In this document: in pieces, positions 48,557 through 57,848 of the stretch
How positions within the stretch are numbered: position 1 is the first letter of the stretch
Layout of the letters: each line of letters opens with the position of its first letter
NCBI GenBank assembly: GCA_013178005.1
Contig: JABLXL010000002.1
Location: 105,079-169,078, forward strand
Origin: Actinomycetota bacterium
Lineage (GTDB): Bacteria; Actinomycetota; Geothermincolia; Geothermincolales; RBG-13-55-18
DNA length: 64,000 nt
Direction: 5' to 3'
Made by a program: the position numbers and the translations under genes
Notes under the pieces: generated by a model
The model's input: the letters and a program-made list of their open reading frames with translations, nothing else
Told to the model about the DNA's origin: nothing
The model's database searches: none

Positions 48557-49059
48557 CCGGAGCGGTGCTGGAGGGGAACGCCTGGCGGTACGGCCGCGAC
48601 GTGGACACCGACGTCATTATCCCCGCCCGCTACCTCACGGCCACCGACGAGCGCGAGCTGGGAGCCCACTGCCTGGAGGACCTGGACCCGGATTTCTCGA
48701 CGAAGGTGATGGAAGGCGACATCATCGTGGCGGAGGAGAACTTCGGATCGGGCTCCTCGCGGGAACACGCCCCCCTGGCCATCAAGGGGTGCGGGGTTTC
48801 CTGCGTCATCGCCTCCTCTTTCGCGCGCATCTTCTACCGCAACGCCATCAACGTGGGACTGCCCATCCTGGAGTGTCCCGAGGCGGTGGAGGGCACGCGG
48901 ACCGGCGACCGCCTGCGCGTGGACCTGGAAAACGGTACCATCGAGAACCTGTCCACCGGGAACGCGTACCGGGCGCAGCCCTTTCCCCCTTTCATGCGGG
49001 AGATCATCGCCGCCGGCGGGCTGGTGGGATACGTGAGAAGACGGCTGGGAGCGGGTTAG
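48553..49059 (+). CDS. leuD: 3-Isopropylmalate dehydratase small subunit
   Basis: 168 residues, coupled to leuC by the ATGA overlap. Signatures: GRDVDTDVIIPARYL near residue 14, ENFGSGSSREHAP near 62, and SFARIFYRNAINVG. The PARYLT loop, found in isopropylmalate and homoaconitase small subunits, differs from the SGKYKF loop of the first copy at 31874. Confidence 0.93.
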   Translation: MTGAVLEGNAWRYGRDVDTDVIIPARYLTATDERELGAHCLEDLDPDFSTKVMEGDIIVAEENFGSGSSREHAPLAIKGCGVSCVIASSFARIFYRNAINVGLPILECPEAVEGTRTGDRLRVDLENGTIENLSTGNAYRAQPFPPFMREIIAAGGLVGYVRRRLGAG

Positions 49060-49154
49060 GCTCGGTCGCAGGGAACCATGGATGCAAGAACGGTCCTTGC
49101 GCGTGGAAAGGGCCGCGCTGCAGATAAAGTCGAGACGATCGGAGGAGAGAGAGG

Positions 49155-50219
49155 ATGTACAGGATAGCGGTGATTCCCGGGGACGGAACGGGTCCCGAGG
49201 TCACGCGCGAGGCGGTGAAGGCCCTGGAGGCGGCCGCCGAGAGCGCTGGGTTCGATTTCCAGGCCGACACCTTCGATTACGGGGGTGACCGCTACCTGGA
49301 GACGGGGGTGGTGCTCGCCGACGACGAGCTGGAGGGGCTGAAGGCCTACGATGCCATCCTGCTCGGCGCCATAGGGCACCCCGACGTGAAACCCGGCGTC
49401 CTCGAGCAGGGCATACTCCTGCGCATACGATTCGCCCTCGACCAGTACATAAACCTCCGGCCGGTAAAACTGTACCCGGGCGTTGACTGTCCCTTAAAGG
49501 ACAAGGGACCCGAGGACATAGATTTCGTGGTGGTGAGGGAGAACACCGAGGGTCTTTATGCGGGCACGGGGGGTTTCCTCCGCAAGGGGACCCCGGACGA
49601 GGTGGCGGTGCAGGAGAGCGTGAACACCCGCAAGGGGGTGGAGCGCTGTCTTCGCTTTGCCTATGAATACTGCCGGCGCCGCAACCGGGGGCGCAAGCTC
49701 ACCCTGTGCGGCAAGACCAACGTGCTCACCTACGCGTGGGACCTCTGGGAGCGCGCCTTCAACGAGCTGGCGGAGGAATACCCCGACATCGCCACCGATT
49801 ACGCGCACGTGGACGCCATCTGCATGTGGTTCGTGAAGAATCCCGAGTGGTTCGACGTGGTGGTCACCGACAACATGTTCGGGGACATCATCACCGACCT
49901 GGGGGCCATGATCCAGGGCGGCATGGGCATCGCCGCCGGCGGCAACATCAACCCCGAGGGCACCTCCATGTTCGAGCCCATAGGCGGGTCGGCCCCCAAG
50001 TACACGGGAAAGAACGTCATCAACCCCCTGGCGGCCATATGCGCGGTGCAGATGATGCTCGACCACCTGGGGGAACGGGAAGCGGCGGCTATGATAGAGG
50101 GCGCGGTGATGCGTGTATGCGCCCATGACCTGGAATCCTTATCCGCAGGCCGCATGGGAAAGTCCACTACGGAAGTGGGGGATCTTGTCGTAAAATACAT
50201 CAGAGAGCAGCGGGGATGA
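49155..50219 (+). CDS. leuB: 3-Isopropylmalate dehydrogenase
   Basis: 354 residues. IPGDGTGPEVT at the start, AILLGAIGHPDVKPG and ILLRIRFALDQYINLRPVKL as in LeuB/tartrate dehydrogenase relatives, active site RENTEGLYAG, and [16 protein letters not shown]. The LLR-I-RF-LD wording in the substrate loop separates it from the IDH-like enzyme at 32380, which has SINVALR. Its ATG is preceded by GGAGGAGAGAGG. It is 95 bases after leuD. Confidence 0.93.
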   Translation: MYRIAVIPGDGTGPEVTREAVKALEAAAESAGFDFQADTFDYGGDRYLETGVVLADDELEGLKAYDAILLGAIGHPDVKPGVLEQGILLRIRFALDQYINLRPVKLYPGVDCPLKDKGPEDIDFVVVRENTEGLYAGTGGFLRKGTPDEVAVQESVNTRKGVERCLRFAYEYCRRRNRGRKLTLCGKTNVLTYAWDLWERAFNELAEEYPDIATDYAHVDAICMWFVKNPEWFDVVVTDNMFGDIITDLGAMIQGGMGIAAGGNINPEGTSMFEPIGGSAPKYTGKNVINPLAAICAVQMMLDHLGEREAAAMIEGAVMRVCAHDLESLSAGRMGKSTTEVGDLVVKYIREQRG

Positions 50220-50254
50220 GGCGACGGGGGGAATCGGAGCGGAGGTAGTTGCGT

Positions 50255-51172
50255 ATGCCCATACCTGAAGTTGAAAAGATCTGGATGGACGGCGAGCTGG
50301 TGGATTGGAAGGACGCCAAGATCCACCTGCTCTCGCATTCCCTGCACTACGGATCGGGGGTCTTCGAGGGGATCCGCGCCTACGAGACCCCGCGGGGAGC
50401 GGCGGTGTTCCGCCTCACCGACCACATGCGCAGGTTGTTCCGCTCGGCGGCCATCTACCGCAAGCCCATACCCTTCAGCCTGGAGGAGCTGGTGGAGGCC
50501 ACCAAGGTGGTCATCCGCGCCAACGGCCTCAAGAGCTGCTATATCCGGCCCATCGCCTTCCGGGGTTACGGGGAGATGGGGCTGCACCCCATGGCCGCGC
50601 CGGTGAACGTGGCCATCGCGGTCTGGCCCTGGGGAGCGTACCTGGGCGAGGAGGGGATAAAGAACGGGGTTCGCGCCAAGGTCTCCTCCTTCCGGCGCAA
50701 CGACGCCAACACCATCCCCACCGCCGCCAAGGCCACCGGGCAGTACCTGAACTCCATCCTGGCCAAGATGGAGGCGGTGGAGGCGGGGTACGACGAGGCC
50801 ATCCTGCTCAACCTGCACGGGCACGTGGCCGACGGCGCGGGGGAGAACATCTTCGTGGTGAGGAACGGCGTGGTCTTCACGCCCCCGACCTCGGCGGGAG
50901 CCCTGGAGGGGATCACCAGGGACTCGGTGATGCGCATCGCCGAGGACATGGACATCCCCTGCAGGGAGAAGGACCTGGTGCGCACGGACCTCTACATCGC
51001 GGACGAGGCCTTTTTCACCGGCACAGCGGCCGAGGTGGTGCCCATTAGGGAGATCGATGACCGCGAGATCGGCGACCCCGGCCCCATCACCAGGCGCATC
51101 CAGGACAAGTTCTTCGAGGTGGTGGAGGGCAAGGACAAGGCTTACGAGCACTGGCTCGAGTACGTGGATTGA
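50255..51172 (+). CDS. ilvE: Branched-chain amino acid aminotransferase
   Basis: 305 residues from ATG 50255 (GGAGG 9 bases upstream; a TTG at 50249 is too close). Class IV PLP fold: SHSLHYGSGVFEGIRAYE, the PLP lysine in AAKATGQYLNSIL, and the substrate/PLP loop ADGAGENIFVV. It performs the last transamination to Leu, Ile and Val. It sits between leuB and cimA in the same direction. Confidence 0.95.
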   Translation: MPIPEVEKIWMDGELVDWKDAKIHLLSHSLHYGSGVFEGIRAYETPRGAAVFRLTDHMRRLFRSAAIYRKPIPFSLEELVEATKVVIRANGLKSCYIRPIAFRGYGEMGLHPMAAPVNVAIAVWPWGAYLGEEGIKNGVRAKVSSFRRNDANTIPTAAKATGQYLNSILAKMEAVEAGYDEAILLNLHGHVADGAGENIFVVRNGVVFTPPTSAGALEGITRDSVMRIAEDMDIPCREKDLVRTDLYIADEAFFTGTAAEVVPIREIDDREIGDPGPITRRIQDKFFEVVEGKDKAYEHWLEYVD

Positions 51173-51362
51173 GGCGGCGCGCGCGCCGGAGCACCACCGG
51201 ACATCGCCTCGCGGGGAACGCGATCGTCGGCTTGGCTCGAGCGCGGTGCCCGAGGGAGTCCGCGCAATGCCGTTTTGGAAAATAGAGGAAAGTGAAGCCA
51301 TGGCCCATTGCGGCATGGTCAGAAATAGAGCGGTGGCTCATGGCGGCGGATTTAGGTGAGAG

Positions 51363-52943
51363 ATGAGCGCTGAAAACATAAGGTTATACGACACCACGTT
51401 GCGTGACGGCGCCCAGCGGGAAGGGGTATCCCTTTCCGTGGAGGACAAGCTCAAGATCCTACGGCGGCTGGACGAGTTCGGAATCCACTACGTGGAGTGC
51501 GGCTACCCCGCGTCCAACCCCAAGGACGAGGAGTTCTTCCGCCGCCTGGCGCGGGAAAGCCTCAAGGGTGCGGTCCCGGTGGCCTTCGGCTCCACGCGCA
51601 AGGCCATGATCGGCACCGACAAGGACCGGGGCCTGGAGGAGCTCCTCCGCGCGGAGACCCCGGCCGTGTGTATCGTGGGCAAGAGCTGGGAGCTGCACGT
51701 GCGAACAGCCCTGCGCACGCAGCTGGAGGAGAATCTCTATATGATCGCCGACAGCGTGGACTACCTCAAGCGCCACGGCCGGGAGGTCATCTACGACGCG
51801 GAGCATTTCTACGACGCCTACAAGGGCAACCCGGATTACGCCATGAAGACGGTGAGGGCCGCGGTGGAGGCGGGCGCGGACTGGGTGTGCCTGTGCGACA
51901 CCAACGGGGGGGCCATGCCCTGGGAGGTGCGGGAGATAACCGCCGCGGTCGCGCGCGAGCTTTCCGTGCCCCTGGGCGTGCACGCCCACAACGACGGGGA
52001 GTGCGCCGTGGCCAACAGCCTGGTGGCGGTGGAGGAGGGCGTCACCATGGTCCAGGGCACGGTGAACGGCTACGGCGAGCGCTGCGGCAACGCCAACCTC
52101 TGCTCCATCATCCCCGCCCTGGTCCTGAAGATGGGCCGGGAGGCCGTGGACGCCGAGAGGCTCAAGGGCTTGACGGAGCTCTCTCACTTCGTGAGCGAGA
52201 TCATGAACATAAAGCCCGATTCCCACCAGCCCTACGTGGGACAGAAGGCTTTCGCCCACAAGGGGGGCATGCATGTGAGCGCGGTGATGCGCGAGCCGGA
52301 GACCTACGAGCATATCCGGCCGGAGTCGGTGGGTAACCGGCAACACATAGAGGTCTCGGAGCTCTCGGGTAAAAGCACCATAATCATCAAGGGCAAAGAG
52401 CTCGGTTACGACCTGACCCAGAGTCCCGAAAAGGTGCAGGAGATCCTGGACCTGGTCAAGGAGATGGAGCACCGCGGCTACCACTTCGAGGCCGCGGACG
52501 GATCCTTCGAGCTGCTCATGCGGAGACATCTCGGCCTGCACCGGGTCTTCTTCCGCCTGGAGAGCTTCCGGGTGATCATGGAGAAGAGGGAGGACGGGAA
52601 GGTGGTCACCGAGGCCACCATCAAGGTGCACGTCAGGGGAAAGCGCATCATCGCCACCGGAGAGGGGAACGGCCCCGTGAACGCCCTGGACAACGCGCTG
52701 CGCCTCGCCATCGGGCGGGCTTACCCGGAACTGGACGACATCGACCTCGAGGACTACAAGGTGCTGATCCTCAACCCCGAGAAGGCGACGGCGGCGGTGA
52801 CCAGGGTGCTCATCGAGAGCGGCGACGGTGAAAAGACCTGGGGCACCATAGGGGTGTCCGAGAACATCATCGAGGCCTCCTGGCAGGCCCTGGTGGACTC
52901 CATCGAGTACGGCCTCCTGCACAAGAAGGCCCAGCCCGATTGA
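51363..52943 (+). CDS. cimA: (R)-Citramalate synthase
   Basis: 526 residues. LeuA-family barrel: YDTTLRDGAQREG, AHNDGECAVANSLVA, NGYGERCGNANL, and a C-terminal regulatory domain from about 400. The REGVSLS and ECGYPASNPKD wording and the HAHND-GECAVAN stretch match the CimA/DUF-type II citramalate synthases rather than isopropylmalate synthase. It condenses pyruvate and acetyl-CoA to citramalate, which LeuCD and LeuB turn into 2-oxobutyrate for isoleucine. No threonine deaminase is seen in the cluster, which fits. Confidence 0.92.
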   Translation: MSAENIRLYDTTLRDGAQREGVSLSVEDKLKILRRLDEFGIHYVECGYPASNPKDEEFFRRLARESLKGAVPVAFGSTRKAMIGTDKDRGLEELLRAETPAVCIVGKSWELHVRTALRTQLEENLYMIADSVDYLKRHGREVIYDAEHFYDAYKGNPDYAMKTVRAAVEAGADWVCLCDTNGGAMPWEVREITAAVARELSVPLGVHAHNDGECAVANSLVAVEEGVTMVQGTVNGYGERCGNANLCSIIPALVLKMGREAVDAERLKGLTELSHFVSEIMNIKPDSHQPYVGQKAFAHKGGMHVSAVMREPETYEHIRPESVGNRQHIEVSELSGKSTIIIKGKELGYDLTQSPEKVQEILDLVKEMEHRGYHFEAADGSFELLMRRHLGLHRVFFRLESFRVIMEKREDGKVVTEATIKVHVRGKRIIATGEGNGPVNALDNALRLAIGRAYPELDDIDLEDYKVLILNPEKATAAVTRVLIESGDGEKTWGTIGVSENIIEASWQALVDSIEYGLLHKKAQPD

Positions 52944-53260
52944 GGGCCCGGACTCGTCTCCCCCTCGCCGGGGGTTATAAGGTAATTTATGGCAATGCAT
53001 CCGAGTTGCCTCGTTTCGGCTCCTCGCCGGGGAGAGCGGCCGGGTCGATGGGCGGGCGGCCCCATTCCCGTCCCCGCCTTTGCGCGGCGGTCCGCTGCGG
53101 GAAACCGGCGGGGAATGGCGGAAGCGTAGCGTCCGCGAGGGGAGGGAGAAGCAAGCCTTTGGCCCCTCTAGGGGAGACGGGATGAAAATCACGTGACTTG
53201 AAGGAGCGCGGGGAGAGATGCGCGAATGAGAGGAGCGATGACCGACCGAGGGGAGAAGGG
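52944..53260 (+). other. Intergenic region between cimA and FAH-family gene
   Basis: About 317 bases with no supported gene. It holds a 79-base-offset duplication of the downstream ribosome site and start: GGGGAGACGGG-ATGAAAATC at 53171 and GGGGAGAAGGG-ATGAAAATC at 53250. The first copy opens only a five-codon frame (Met-Lys-Ile-Thr-stop, 53182-53196). Confidence 0.7.
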
Positions 53261-54019
53261 ATGAAAATCGCGCGGTACAGGCACAAGGGCCATATCTTCT
53301 TCGGGGTGCTCGAGGAAAACGTCATCCACGAGCTGGAGCGCACCCCCTTCCTGGACGTGAAAAGGCAGGGAAGGAGTTACGCGCTGGAGGAGGTGGAGCT
53401 GCTGCCCCCGGTCTTTCCCCAGAAGATCATCGCCGTGGGCCTCAATTACCGGGACCACGCGGAGGAGTTCGGCATGGAGATGCCCGACGAGCCCGTGCTC
53501 TTCATGAAGCCGCCCTCCTCGCTGCTGGCGCACGGAGGCGAGATCGTCTACCCGGAGATGAGCAAACGGGTGGATTACGAGGCGGAGCTGGCGCTGGTCT
53601 GCGGCGCGGAATGCCGCAACGTCACCCCCGCGGAAGCACCCTCCCTCATCCTGGGTTACACCTGCGGCAACGACGTGACCGCGCGGGACCTGCAGGCGAA
53701 GGACGGGCAGTGGACCCGCGCCAAGGGCTTCGATACCTTCTGCCCCCTGGGCCCCTTCATCGAGACGGACCTCGACGTCTCCGACCTGAGGATAGAGCTC
53801 AGGCTGAACGGAGAGACGCGCCAGTCATCGACCACCGCCAACATGGCCTTCGGCCCTGCCGATCTCCTGAGCTTCGTCTCCCGCATCATGACCCTGTACC
53901 CCGGCGACGTGATCATGACCGGAACCCCCTCCGGGGTGGGGGAGATGTTCCCGGGCGACACCGTGGAGGTGTTGATAGAGGGACTCGATCCCCTGAAGAA
54001 CACCGTCGTCGCGGCCTAG
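53261..54019 (+). CDS. Fumarylacetoacetate hydrolase family protein
   Basis: 252 residues from ATG 53261 (GGGGAGAAGGG upstream). Metal-binding acidic residues are visible in VDYEAELALV and GNDVTARDLQ, with GLNYRDHAEE before and the C-terminal VIMTGTPSGVGEM. The family includes acylpyruvases, oxaloacetate decarboxylases and 2-hydroxyhepta-dienedioate isomerases, so a substrate cannot be named. It is in line with the branched-chain cluster but separated by 317 bases. Confidence 0.92.
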   Translation: MKIARYRHKGHIFFGVLEENVIHELERTPFLDVKRQGRSYALEEVELLPPVFPQKIIAVGLNYRDHAEEFGMEMPDEPVLFMKPPSSLLAHGGEIVYPEMSKRVDYEAELALVCGAECRNVTPAEAPSLILGYTCGNDVTARDLQAKDGQWTRAKGFDTFCPLGPFIETDLDVSDLRIELRLNGETRQSSTTANMAFGPADLLSFVSRIMTLYPGDVIMTGTPSGVGEMFPGDTVEVLIEGLDPLKNTVVAA

Positions 54020-54485
54020 CGGTCGCCCCCGCGGGCATTAGCGCGCAAGGACCCCCGCTGCTGGGCGGGGAAAAGCCGGGGGCGTCCACGCGAGGGACAT
54101 GAGCCGGGAGCCACGGTGAGAAGAGGGTCGTCTCCTCGCTATTCTATTCCGTCGTTTCGCAAGTCAGGCGCGCATATCCTTTCGGAACAGTAGCGTATAA
54201 AGATTTATGTCTGGTCTCCTTATTAGAGTGGTAGCGTAAAAGTAATCGTGTCTGGGTGGCTCTGGACAAGAACCAGGGCAATTAAATGGCCTTCCCCTTC
54301 TATTCTTTACGCTGCCTTCAGAACAGGAGAATGAGGACACGACCCCGATTCCAGGCACACCCAATATGTCTAATATAGCTGCGCAATGGGACCAACCCGA
54401 AACGCGTAATTTTCGAGCCGATAAGGAAATCGATCGTCTTTCCGATAAATGAAGCGCCTTTTCGCGTGTCGGAGCAAGGAGGGGC
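54020..54485. other. AT-richer intergenic region with an inverted-repeat element
   Basis: About 466 bases, the most AT-rich sizeable gap here, with no gene supported. It has two similar direct pieces (GTAGCGTATAAAG at 54190, GTAGCGTAAAAG at 54231) and an inverted pair described separately. The composition and repeats suggest acquired or decayed mobile DNA. Confidence 0.6.
54230..54316. repeat. 87-base element bounded by inverted repeats
   Basis: GGTAGCGTAAA (54230-54240) and TTTACGCTGCC (54306-54316) are inverted with one mismatch in 11. Inside are CGTGTC and, just beyond the right end, GACACG, another inverted match. It resembles a small palindromic or REP-like unit, but no transposase gene is near. 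Confidence 0.55.
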
Positions 54486-55376
54486 ATGCAGCTGTACTAC
54501 AAGCGCTCGCTCAAGCTGGCTCTGGCGGAGAAACGCCTGTGGCCGGCGGGCTTGCTGGCCGCGCTGGCCTTATCCGAGGCGTGGTGGGTCGTTTTCGGCT
54601 GGGGTCCGGAGTTCCTGGGCGAGAGATGGAGAAGCGCGCTCGCGGGGCGCCTGGGGGACGCGTGGGCGCTCGTAGCCTTCGCGGCGGCGGCTGTGGCCGC
54701 TTTCGCCGTCACCAAAGCCCTGGGGTACATGGCGGAGATGGTCCTCGTGCGCCAGGTCGCCGACGGGGAGGAGGGCCCTGTCCCCGATTTCACGGCGGCT
54801 TTTTCGGCCTCACGTGGCCGCTACCTCTCCCTGGCCGCCGCGCTGCTCCCCTGGGATATCCTGCGCACCGGCCTAATCTACTTGCCCGCCGCCGGCATCG
54901 CTCTCTGGGAACGATGGGACCCCCACCTGGATCACGTCTTCCTCTACATATTCGCGACTTTGCTCTGGTTCGCCCTCCTCGCCGCCGCCGCTTTCCTCTT
55001 CGGGGTCACGGCCACGCTCGCGGGCCGACTGGCCCTCCTGCACGGTCAGGGGGCACGGGCGGCCTGGGGCGGCGGCTGGAAGCTCTTGCAAAGCCAAACC
55101 GCCGGGTGCATTGCCGTATGGCTACAGGCCTTGGCGGCGGACATCGCCTTCGTCGTCCTAGCCTGGCCCTTATCCGCCCTGGTTCCCTGGGCGGTGGGGC
55201 TCGCGGTTCGCTCCATCGGCCCTGCTCCCCTTAGGGGACTCATGTACCTCGGGGCATACGGGCTCTTCGCCGCCGCGCTCATCGCCGGGCAGGCGCTGGT
55301 GCAGTGTTACAAGTCGTCCCTCTGGACCTTCACTTACATCGAGCTGGCGCGAGGGGAGAACCATCGCATCTCGTAG
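54486..55376 (+). CDS. Unknown polytopic membrane protein
   Basis: 296 residues, Ala/Leu/Trp-rich, with about six membrane helices and few charged loops. The N-terminus (LYYKRSLKLALAEKRLWP) suggests the first part is cytoplasmic. It ends in a hydrophilic Arg/Glu tail (IELARGENHRIS). Composition is like other genes here, and GGAGGG precedes ATG 54486. I recognise no family; it resembles generic DUF-type membrane proteins of actinobacteria. It is bordered by the AT-rich gap and a VapBC pair. Confidence 0.75.
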   Translation: MQLYYKRSLKLALAEKRLWPAGLLAALALSEAWWVVFGWGPEFLGERWRSALAGRLGDAWALVAFAAAAVAAFAVTKALGYMAEMVLVRQVADGEEGPVPDFTAAFSASRGRYLSLAAALLPWDILRTGLIYLPAAGIALWERWDPHLDHVFLYIFATLLWFALLAAAAFLFGVTATLAGRLALLHGQGARAAWGGGWKLLQSQTAGCIAVWLQALAADIAFVVLAWPLSALVPWAVGLAVRSIGPAPLRGLMYLGAYGLFAAALIAGQALVQCYKSSLWTFTYIELARGENHRIS

Positions 55377-55457
55377 ATACCGGTGACGCCCCACCGGCGA
55401 TTTTTCAAATGATGACGCCTTGTGTTCGAATATACAGTTCACCGCATTAAACGGGCT

Positions 55458-55877
55458 TCATCGGAAGGGGGGAGCGGGCAACGGCAAGACGCGGAGATTT
55501 TTCTCCACCTTCGCTATCCGCTCGAAATCCCTGTCCTTATGCAGGATGACCAACCCGTGTTCGATGGCGATCTGGGCTATCAGGCAATCGATGATTCCCC
55601 TCAGGGTGATCCCGCATTTCCTGCAACGTCGGTAGAGCATTGCGGCGGAGACATACGATTCCACCCCCTTGAGGCTATAGATCGGGAACTCCATGAGGTT
55701 CCGCTTCACCGCCCGGAAGTCCCTGTCCGATCTGATTCCCTGCAGGACCTCCGCGAGTATTATGTCGGCCAGGCAGACTTCTTCCTCCGCACTTATCAAT
55801 CCGCGCAGGACGAGCCTGTGGGGGGAGTCGACGCCGCGAAGGAAGTCAACCCAGACGGAGGTATCAACCAGTACCAA
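55458..55877 (-). CDS. vapC: PIN-domain toxin (VapC family)
   Basis: 139 residues if started at TTG 55877, 8 bases after GGAGGG and inside the end of the antitoxin gene. The four acidic PIN residues are seen: Asp in LVDTSVWVDF, Glu in LAEVLQGIR, Asp in IIDCLIAQIA and Asp in HKDRDFERIA. VapC toxins are RNases, usually cutting tRNA or rRNA, and are neutralised by VapB. The pair overlaps by 14 bases. Confidence 0.9.
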   Translation of the reverse strand: MVLVDTSVWVDFLRGVDSPHRLVLRGLISAEEEVCLADIILAEVLQGIRSDRDFRAVKRNLMEFPIYSLKGVESYVSAAMLYRRCRKCGITLRGIIDCLIAQIAIEHGLVILHKDRDFERIAKVEKNLRVLPLPAPPFR

Positions 55878-56070
55878 GACGGGACGCCCTCCATGCGTCG
55901 AGATCGCCTTCCCACTCCACCTTGCCCTCCAGGGCAAGGATCTCCTTGCGCTTTTTCCTGGCGACAAGGTCGCGCAAAGCCAGGTCGACCAGCTCCTTCT
56001 TGGTCCTTGCGCCGGTAAGCCTGAAGGCCTCGGCCACCAGCTCGTCGTCCATCACTATATTGGTTCTCAT
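55864..56070 (-). CDS. vapB: VapB-type antitoxin
   Basis: 68 residues from ATG 56070 (GAGGTGG upstream on the reverse strand). MRTNIVMDDELVAEAFRL and TKKELVDLALRDLVARKK are the ribbon-helix-helix DNA-binding type; the tail with WEGDLDAWR would wrap the toxin. As for other pairs, the complex probably represses its own promoter. It lies upstream of and overlaps vapC. Confidence 0.92.
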   Translation of the reverse strand: MRTNIVMDDELVAEAFRLTGARTKKELVDLALRDLVARKKRKEILALEGKVEWEGDLDAWRASRLGTG

Positions 56071-56365
56071 CTTCACCACCTCTATACACATAATATTAGG
56101 CAATAATGTGTATGGCAATTCCAGGCCGTGTGCCGAATGGTGCCGTCCTGCCAACTCGAAATCCGAAACAGCTCCATTCTAATGGCAAGGAATGACAGGA
56201 CCGGATGCAGGGAGTCGGAAGCTCCTGTCCGGGCATATAGGAAAGTGGAATGCTAAGTACGGGATGTGAATGCGGGATCTTGCGCAGCAGAAGGATTCCC
56301 GTCCGCGGGCTGTGATATCATTTTTTGCATCACTTGACCGTCTGCGTTAAGAAAGGAGATCCATT

Positions 56366-57817
56366 TTGCGCCTGCGTTTCGCCCCCAGCCCCACCGGATA
56401 CCTGCACGTGGGGGGAGCGCGCACCGCGCTTTTCAACTGGCTCCTGGCGCGCCGTTCCGGGGGCTCTTTCATCCTGCGCATAGAGGACACCGATCTCTCG
56501 CGCTCCACCGAGGAGGCCATCGAGGCCATCATCCGGGACATGCGCTGGCTGGGGCTGGACTGGGACGAGGGCCCGGAGGTGGGCGGAGAGCACTGGCCTT
56601 ACCGCCAGACGGGACGCGTGAACCTTTACCGCCGCGCGGCCGAGGAGCTGCTGCGGGAAGGCTCCGCCTACCGTTGCTTCTGCCTTCCCGAGGAGCTTGC
56701 GGAGCGCCGCGAGAGAGCCGTCAAGGAAGGCAGGAGCCCGATGTACGACCGGCGCTGCCGCTCCATATCGCCCGAGGAATCGCTGGCGATGGCGAGGGAG
56801 GGAAAGCCCTTCGCGCTGCGCTTCGCGGTGCCGGAGGGGGAGACGGTGGTCCGCGACCTGGTGCGGGGCGAGATCCGTTTCCGCAACGAGGAGATCGAGG
56901 ATTTCGTGCTCCTGCGCAACGACGGCTCTCCCACCTATAACCTCGCGGTGGTGGTCGACGACCTGGACATGCGCATCACCCACGTGGTGCGGGGGGACGA
57001 TCACCTCCCGAATACCCCCAAGCAGATCCTCCTCTACCGCGCCCTGGGGGAGGAGGAGCCGGCTTTCGCCCATCTCCCCATGATCGTGGGCAGGGACGGC
57101 AAGCCCCTTTCCAAGCGCCACGGCGACGTGGCGGTGGGCAGCTTCCAGGAGCGGGGATTCCTGCCCGACGCCATGGTCAACTTCCTCGCCCTGCTGGGCT
57201 GGTCGCTGGACGATTCCACCACCATCATGGACCGGGACACCCTGGTGGCCGGTTTCAGCCTCGAGAGGGTGAGCTCGAAGCCGGCGGTGTGGGACGACGA
57301 GAAGCTGCTGTGGATGAACTCGCAGTACGTCATGGCCATGGACGCCGAGGAGCTGGCGCATGCTCTCATGCCCTTCCTCGCGAGGGCTGGCCTGGCGGAA
57401 GGGGATGACACCGAGGCCCTGGAGAAGATGAGGCGCATCGCCCCCCTGATACGCGAGCGCATCAAGGTGCTCGCGGATGCCGTCCCGCTGGTGGCCTTCT
57501 TCTTCCGGGAACCGGAGGCGGAGGAGGAGGCGCGCGAACTGTTGGTGGGAGAGGAGAACAGGGCTGTCCTGAGGGAGACGGGCAAGAGGCTCCTGGAGCT
57601 CGAGGGCTTCGACGCCGCGGCGCTGGAGTCGGCCCTGCGCGCCATGGCGGAGGAGATGGGGGTCAAGCCGCGCAAGGCCTTCCAGCCGGTGCGAGTGGCG
57701 TTGACCGGGAGCAAGGTCAGCCCGCCCCTTTTCGAGTCCATGGAGATTCTGGGGCGGGAGACTTGCCTGCGGCGCATAGCCCGTTCCCTGGAGGAAGGCG
57801 GCATGGAGAAAGGTTGA
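56366..57817 (+). CDS. gltX: Glutamyl-tRNA synthetase
   Basis: 483 residues from TTG 56366 (AAAGGAG 7 bases upstream). Class I signatures: the HIGH-type APSPTGYLHVGGART and the KMSKS-type PLSKRHGD near 250. A cluster of Cys (YRCFCLPEE) sits near residue 100. With GatCAB and a tRNA-Gln gene in the window, the enzyme is probably non-discriminating and charges Glu to both tRNA-Glu and tRNA-Gln. It follows the vapBC pair after a gap of about 300 bases. Confidence 0.96.
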   Translation: MRLRFAPSPTGYLHVGGARTALFNWLLARRSGGSFILRIEDTDLSRSTEEAIEAIIRDMRWLGLDWDEGPEVGGEHWPYRQTGRVNLYRRAAEELLREGSAYRCFCLPEELAERRERAVKEGRSPMYDRRCRSISPEESLAMAREGKPFALRFAVPEGETVVRDLVRGEIRFRNEEIEDFVLLRNDGSPTYNLAVVVDDLDMRITHVVRGDDHLPNTPKQILLYRALGEEEPAFAHLPMIVGRDGKPLSKRHGDVAVGSFQERGFLPDAMVNFLALLGWSLDDSTTIMDRDTLVAGFSLERVSSKPAVWDDEKLLWMNSQYVMAMDAEELAHALMPFLARAGLAEGDDTEALEKMRRIAPLIRERIKVLADAVPLVAFFFREPEAEEEARELLVGEENRAVLRETGKRLLELEGFDAAALESALRAMAEEMGVKPRKAFQPVRVALTGSKVSPPLFESMEILGRETCLRRIARSLEEGGMEKG

Positions 57818-57848
57818 GGCGGGAGAAAACCGAGCGGGGAGGGAGGCC

